Source: Nectonema munidae (lineage: Eukaryota > Nematomorpha > Nectonematoida > Nectonematidae). From it: a DNA stretch of 64,000 bases. The DNA lies in assembly GCA_030549495.1 (NCBI GenBank), contig JAUIRK010000649.1, positions 62,001-126,000 on the forward strand. Direction: 5' to 3'. The position numbers were made by a program, and so were the translations under genes. Positions 59,501 through 64,000 of this stretch are shown piece after piece. How positions within the stretch are numbered: the first letter of the stretch is position 1; every line of letters begins with the position of its first letter. The notes beneath the pieces are model-generated. The model saw only the letters and a list, made by a program, of their open reading frames with translations. It ran no database searches and was not told where the DNA came from.

Positions 59501-61464
59501 AGGATGAAGAAGAAACTCTTAGAGAAGATGATGCTTCCGAAATACTGAGTGAGTTTTATCTGGGAGAGTCCCTCTCTGAAGGCGATTCCGAATTTGATAG
59601 GGGGAAGGTGTTTACGTATAGAGTGAAAAATGGAAGTAGTGGTGATGAAAGTGTAAAAGTGAAAACAAAATTGAGTGCTCCGAAGAAGAAAACCGCAGAA
59701 AGTTCTAAAACTCCTCCAAAATCTGAGCATTTAAAATCGTCAAGCCAAAAGCAAAGAGATAAAGCCAAACCTAAAAATCTTCAAAAGCAGAAAAAAAACT
59801 ATCAACGCATTTCAAAGGAAAAAAAGGAAGAACTTACGTATAAAAAGTTGGAAGAAAAATTGTACTACCTCGATGAATATAATCAAGATGTTCAAGATGA
59901 TCAAGATACTAAATCAAAAGGTGAAAATAATTTGAAGGGAAGAGGTTTAGAGCCATATGGGCGCTTAAAAACACGTGATAAATGTAGAGCAAGAAGCGGA
60001 TATGAGCAGCCGAAATTCATTACTTCTACAGATGAGGATATGCTTGATGCAGAGAGAAAGATGATTGATAGAATGAATCAAAAACAAAAGATGACCATCA
60101 AAATTGACAAGAGAAGCGAAAAGAAGGATATGAAAATTGCGAAGGAAAAAAGTTATGTTGTTCCGAAAAGAAGCGAAGAATCAGAGGGCTTTAGTGATGA
60201 TGAATGGAGCAATGGAGAAGAGATATTTAGTGGTGAAGACTTGAAGGTGTATGATGCGCGTAGAGAAAGAAAAGTGATTTCTGCAAAAGAGAAAAGTCCA
60301 GGGAGGAAAAGCGGTAGAGAAAAGGAATTAGATGGAAACCGCACTATAAAGAGGAATGGATTGAATAAAGAGAAAGAAGTTCAGAGAATGAGAATTCCAA
60401 CATCATCGAGAAGCTACTACTGCAACAAAATAGATGGTAAGTGGGATGAGGAGCGCTTTCAAGAGGAAAAAATTTTATACTCTTACAAGGGTTTAAGAAA
60501 AACGTTGCTGAAACATGATTCAGAATTTGAATCAGAACACTTTGAGAAGAGAGAAGAAGATGTATTCAAGAGCAGAAGAAGAGGAGAAAGTGATATGAAA
60601 GAGAAGAAAAGTGTTCATCCCTTCCAAACTAAATTCATTGACATTGAACAATTGAGTAGTGATGATGAATATATTGAGCCAAAATGCGCACCTCTACCAT
60701 CCTACAAAATGAAGCTACATAGAGAAAAAGAAAAGAAAGAGTTATTGGAATCTTTGAAAACAACAGAACTAAGAACAACCGAAGATGATGATGATCACCA
60801 TCCCCGTCATCAAGGAGCAAAGGATAGATCAAAGAAGTTTCAAAGAGAGTACGATAAAAAAGACTATTTATCCAAGAAGAAGTTTCAAGAAGATAGGATT
60901 TCGCGTGAAGAAGTTAAACGCAAGAGTAAAGCAACTAAGAAAAGAAAAGAAGAAACTAAGAAGGATTCAGAAAGAATTGCTTTGAGTGACATCGTGAACG
61001 GAGATGAAGAGTTGTCCAACTTTGAAGATTTCATTCGGCGTGAAGTTGAGCGCGCTAAGCGACGCTTGAACAAACACACTGAAAAGGAGATGGAGTGCAT
61101 TGCTCAACTAGCAGAGGACCTACATTCCAAGGAAGAGAACACAAAGTTGGAGTTTGAAAGGATTTTGAATGCTGCCAAACGAGAGATACAAAAGGAACGC
61201 GACCGTGAGTTTGAGAAAATCAGCATGAAACTGCAACACTTGGATTGGCTGGAAAAGAAAAAGGAGGAGATAAATTCGATTCCCAAGCATCATGCAGTGG
61301 AGAAGTTTGTGGAAAAGGCGAAATACATCATCCGAAAAGATACGAGAGAGGCAATTCAAAGACTTCACATCGTCTCCATTGAAAATCAGGAAGAGATGAA
61401 TTTGCAATCCTTAGCGAAGACTCAGCACTCAAAACCCAAAATCAAGAACCAGTTATGCATGTAA
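50218..61464 (+). CDS. Unrecognised highly charged coiled-coil protein, 3 exons
   Basis: Three exons join in phase: 50,218-50,583, 58,316-58,574 and 58,646-61,464, for about 1,147 residues. I do not recognise the family. Residues 1-122 are acidic and polar, with a helix-forming end (LSKMSEDLHNMFYYMDSKID). Residues 123-208 hold KIRAFDEKMFNGIQQRLYQK and a Ser-rich part. The large third exon is extremely rich in Lys, Glu and Arg, with acidic runs (FEEEEEEKEQ), basic runs and repeated SEE/SDDE patches. Near residues 1,010-1,130 it ends in a long predicted coiled coil containing RILNAAKREIQKERDREFEK. No signal peptide, membrane segment or enzyme motif is visible. Such composition fits a nuclear or cytoskeletal scaffold, but that is only inference. 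The ATG at 50,218 is the first in frame; an upstream exon cannot be excluded. Confidence 0.75.
50665..52240. other. Intron start of the charged-protein gene, no gene
   Basis: AT-rich. Near 50,670 there is a lone B-box-like CGGTTCGAATCCCCG, possibly a SINE scrap. At 52,075-52,255 short TTTTTTCAATTCTAAATGGT-like units repeat and are followed by their reverse complement, forming an imperfect hairpin. Confidence 0.5.
51585..51866. mobile_element. Possible hAT-like MITE, 282 bp
   Basis: Left end CAGGGGCGTCCAGAAATTA and right end CCACTGGATACGCCCCTG form inverted tips (CAGGGGCGTAYCCAG type). The flanking bases AATAG and AATAC match only partly, so the target duplication is unclear. Confidence 0.55.
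52547..55537 (-). pseudogene. LINE ORF2 (AP endonuclease + reverse transcriptase)
   Basis: An ATG at 55,537 opens 549 codons with the endonuclease motifs LNVQSLKSK, ALQETWCKD, CGDFNINLF, TLIDNIFIN and FSDHIPL. Two further frames then give the RT: SKVFERVILTQLEG and HQFGFRKDYST (53,668-53,871), and MSKAF, SGVPQGSVLSPLLFSLYVND and VLYADDF (52,547-53,671). The two frame breaks lie in A-rich runs near 53,915 and 53,700. All catalytic motifs (D of motif A, YADD) are present. The last residues, IWKNFFISSYSHYTYC, close the ORF at 52,547. Confidence 0.85.
55545..56640 (-). pseudogene. LINE ORF1 (PHD-like finger + CCHC knuckles)
   Basis: Starts at the ATG at 56,640. A PHD-like zinc finger (WSCENCSVESNEM .. 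FNCQSF .. WHCLECR) covers about residues 12-65. A lysine-rich middle region follows (TEKVRDTLSSVKVVSTKQT). The first frame stops near 55,768 at a run of T. The next frame carries on with QCGNCLFFGHTSTVC, CRFCSGTHSFHDC and ICYNCKTYSNLTCEH, three knuckle-like Cys/His groups, up to the ORF2 start. The break is a single-base change in a homopolymer. Chaperone-type nucleic-acid binding is the usual role. Confidence 0.75.
56871..56935. repeat. (AGT)n microsatellite
   Basis: AGTAGTAGT runs broken by TATT and GACT at the 5' edge of the CR1-group LINE. Confidence 0.9.
57500..57765 (+). other. Coding-like stretch of unknown nature
   Basis: A 53-codon frame from ATG at 57,500 (HLLIELDENYLKRLCGLKVT, SFTHMAYCPKVRDWLARK) stops at 57,661. 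A neighbouring frame continues WKKWSWASLSLSSNCFLEHT .. NKNMEKW up to AAATG|GTGAGT at about 57,766, a strong donor-like site. Composition is unlike its surroundings. It may be a retro-copy, a transposon piece or an unused exon of the host gene; I cannot assign it. Confidence 0.3.
58316..58574 (+). CDS. Charged protein exon 2
   Basis: Acceptor ATATTTAG at 58,315, then NKKLKDSEVTKIRAFDEKMF in phase 0 with exon 1. The donor ACCG|GTAGTT is phase 1. Confidence 0.7.
58646..61464 (+). CDS. Charged protein exon 3
   Basis: Acceptor TTTACTAG at 58,645 after an intron of only 71 bp. The frame is open for 2.8 kb to the stop at 61,464, which is exceptional in DNA this AT-rich. The many opposite-strand Ser/Leu/Phe-rich frames are shadows of its Lys/Glu codons. 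Confidence 0.85.
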
Positions 61465-61745
61465 AATTTGATTTTCCCCCTCTCTCTTACTTCATACGAA
61501 AAGGCAGAATTCACTCAAGCAGCTAATTTTATTGGGAAAGTTCATCTTCAACATTATATTTGGATTTTGTTTCTTTCTTTATCTCAAACTGAAAACAACT
61601 CAACATCTTCTGCATTTATTTTTGAAATCTCTGAACATCTGTTGCATCAGATCTCTTGTATTTAGTATACCTTTTTATCTTTATAAATGATTTGTTGTTA
61701 TATCGAGAAATATAAATATATATACAACTTATAAAGATTAGAATT

Positions 61746-61751
61746 AATAAA
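61746..61751 (+). terminator. Polyadenylation signal AATAAA
   Basis: AATAAA about 280 bp downstream of the stop codon of the charged-protein gene. It is the first canonical signal at a sensible distance on the plus strand. The cleavage site is not visible from sequence alone. Confidence 0.5.
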
Positions 61752-61759
61752 GAAAGTAT

Positions 61760-62250
61760 TTTTTATATAACTTAATTTTGTTAAGAAGCCAAAAGCAAAT
61801 AAATATTCACGGGGAAAAAAGGCAAACAATTTCATTTTCGAAAAAATTATTTTTTAATTGTAGCCAGAATTGTAAGTGATAAAATATACATATTTTTTTG
61901 CTTTAACTAATTAATTCCAAAAATAATATTATATCTCATTAAAAAAAATAATTTTAAAAATGTTGAAATATAAAAATTTAATTATAGAAAAAAATATTTT
62001 AAAGTAAAGAAATAATTATATATATATTAAAAATAAAGAATAGTATATTCAATATAATTTATATAAGAAGGCGGATATATTTGTTTGTTTCTTTTAGCTG
62101 ATGGGGATGGAAAAGAGAGTAGATCGAAATTTATTTATATGATAAATATGTATAAAATAGGAATCTTTGAACGAATAGCAAAAAAAAGGGTTTTTTTTTT
62201 AAATGTAATTTCAAGTTATTCTTCTCTTTTGATAATTTTTTTGAGAGAAC
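61760..62250. other. AT-rich spacer after the charged-protein gene
   Basis: More than 80% A+T by eye with TATATATA stretches. No gene. Confidence 0.5.
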
Positions 62251-62254
62251 ATTT

Positions 62255-62400
62255 AATACTTTCATTGAGAAGGCACCGATTGCGCCGCTTGTATCGAACT
62301 ATGAGGAAATTTGGCATAATGCGGGATCGAATCCAAGACCTTGAGTTATTTGAAACCCGCTATCTAACCAAATTTATTCACACCCCCATAAATATATAAA
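62255..62400 (-). mobile_element. tRNA-derived SINE, family A
   Basis: On the minus strand GGTTAGATAGCGGGTTTCAA, CTTGGATTCGATCCCGCATT (B box), CATAGTTCGATACAAGCGGC and GTGCCTTCTCAATGAAAG: same order and spacing as the 20,580 copy. Confidence 0.75.
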
Positions 62401-62572
62401 CCTGTGATGAAGAAATAAAAAGATTAAACAGTGATGGTATACTGGATAGAATATTCTAAAGAAAATTTTGTATATATCTAATATAACAAACTAAATAAAT
62501 AAAATTTAAGCTAAATAAGTAAAAAAAAGTAACAATCAAACAGTGGAGGATCTAGAAATCGACTAAAGGGGA

Positions 62573-62838
62573 CAGGGCCGGCCTTAGGCCACGGCAACCT
62601 ATGTGGCCGCAGTGGGCCCCGCGCTTCTCATTTTTCATTTTGATGATTTTGCTAAATGCAAGGTTCGCAAAGTAAAGTTACTTTGATCGTCATTTTATGT
62701 TAATGAAATAGTAATAAAACAAAGCCCTTTTCTTTTTTTCAAAATCTTATTTCTCACTTTTAATCATTTTTCTTACCCAAATTGGGCCGCGCGTAATCCA
62801 TTTTACATAGGGCCTTGCGAACACTAGGGCCGGTCCTG
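62573..62838. mobile_element. hAT MITE, 266 bp (CAGGGCCGGC ends)
   Basis: Left end CAGGGCCGGCCTTAGGCC and right end CACTAGGGCCGGTCCTG are inverted. Subterminal GGGCCCCGCGC is mirrored by TTGGGCCGCGCG. The flanks AAAGGGGA and AAAGGGGG are an 8-bp target duplication with one change. Much more GC-rich at its tips than the surrounding DNA. Confidence 0.8.
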
Positions 62839-62849
62839 AAAGGGGGCCT

Positions 62850-64000
62850 AATTTAAAATATTATTTTTGTTGGTTTTTTAAAGTTCAAACGTTGTCATCA
62901 TCGTCTGAGTCAACATTTCTTAACAAAAACCAATTTTGCAAAACCAAATAGACAAAATTTCAATACCATAGAAATCCTGATGAATGAAGGGCCCGGAAAA
63001 ATTAAAACAAGAATTTTTGAGGTCTCACTTCAGAGGGGTCAAAGCCTAGGCGCCGCTCTTGGATTCGTCAGAACAATTAAACTACGAGTTCCTACGTTAG
63101 CAAAACTTAGTAAAAGAAGAAGAATTATTATAAAAAAAACATAAAAAATTTAGTTAAAATTCACAATACTCAGAAGTGTATAATGTTATATATATATATA
63201 AAACAAAGGTCATATCCGCTTGGAAATAAGGAAGATTAATTAGCATAAATGTTAATAGATTCACTATTGTTCCAGTAACGGGTACAAACTTAAAAAAGTT
63301 TTAGTAACTAGTGCATTTAGTAGCTAACGAGTATTAATTACTTGAATGAGGCTTTCCCAAACTTTTTCACAGGAGGAACAATTTTGTGTTCATAAATATT
63401 TTGGAGAACGTCAGATTGTGATACTTTTATATTGTGGCGCAATGTAATTATATTTTTTATCTATTTTCTCGCATTTCAATGTTTGATGGGTTATGCAGCC
63501 GTGAGCTTATATAGGCTCAAAACATAAATCTTTAGTATCATAAAATATTACTATCTACGTTAGTCGATAACAATTTTAAAAAGTTATTTATCAACGTTGA
63601 GAATCTATTTTACAGTCTGAACTGTGTTTTGAAACCTCAAACACTTTTTTAGACCACCTTTCTTGGGCGGAACTGACTTAGAGAACCTCTCACTTAAAAG
63701 ATTACAATAGCTGCTGATTAATTCTTTGTAAATAATGTTATATTTTGTTCTTTACTATTTAAAAAAATATTTTATATGCAAATAGGTAAGATTGACATTT
63801 TGGAATATTTTAAGGCTATCTGGCATTTTAGAAACGGAAATTTAGCATTAGTAGATGTGTTGCGTTTATGAGTTGTTCTTCACATCAATAGTGCAATATA
63901 TCTAAATCTAGCATTTTAGAAGTAATGACATTTACTTTAATTGCTTGCGATTCAAAGAGTTAAGGTGCTTTCTCCATTATATTCTGTCTTTTCAATCTTC
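62850..64000. other. Spacer to the right edge, no gene
   Basis: No open frame above 60 codons, no tRNA-like head and no inverted tips. A short (TA)n tract lies at 63,187-63,202. Confidence 0.5.

Noticed and set aside
59043-59768. Minus-strand Ser/Leu/Phe-rich frames under the charged-protein gene
   Set aside because: They mirror the Lys/Glu/Arg codons of the plus-strand exon and have no support of their own.

Overview
This is AT-rich nuclear DNA from an animal. The genes have GT..AG introns, and the spacers carry decayed LINEs, tRNA-derived SINEs, hAT-type and TTAA-flanked MITEs, minisatellites and microsatellites. There is no operon structure, CRISPR array or prokaryotic gene. The encoded INTS6 is clearly animal but quite diverged from the vertebrate protein. 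My weak guess is an arthropod such as a copepod.

Left part (1-28,487, minus strand): almost all of one gene, Integrator complex subunit 6 (INTS6/DICE1). I could place 15 coding exons whose splice phases agree at every junction. They give about 781 residues, from the start methionine and VWA domain to just past the 'MKIDEADE' segment. The C-terminal end lies beyond position 1. The introns hold an R1/LOA-type LINE (8.2-10.9 kb), a 37-bp minisatellite (5.8-6.3 kb), several terminal-inverted-repeat elements and SINEs.

Middle part (28.5-49 kb): no convincing host gene. It holds old LINE remains on both strands (29.5-32.6 kb), a 2.4-kb element with an exact 8-bp target duplication (33.0-35.4 kb), an (AAT)n block, a patchwork of local duplications (36.1-38.5 kb), and a 1.45-kb foldback palindrome whose arms begin with about 28-bp tandem repeats (38.5-39.96 kb). 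Beside the palindrome lies an unrecognised coding-like remnant. Further right are a hAT MITE with perfect 8-bp target duplication (42.6-43.2 kb), GT/GA microsatellites, and fragments of a hAT transposase and a LINE 3' end.

Right part (50.2-61.8 kb, plus strand): a three-exon gene for a very charged, coiled-coil-rich protein of about 1,147 residues that I do not recognise. Its 7.7-kb first intron contains a nearly full-length CR1-group LINE in the opposite direction. After it come a tRNA-derived SINE and another small hAT MITE.

The most interesting items are the foldback palindrome, the unrecognised 1,147-residue gene, the nearly intact LINE whose breaks all fall in homopolymer runs, and the TTAA-flanked MITE family.
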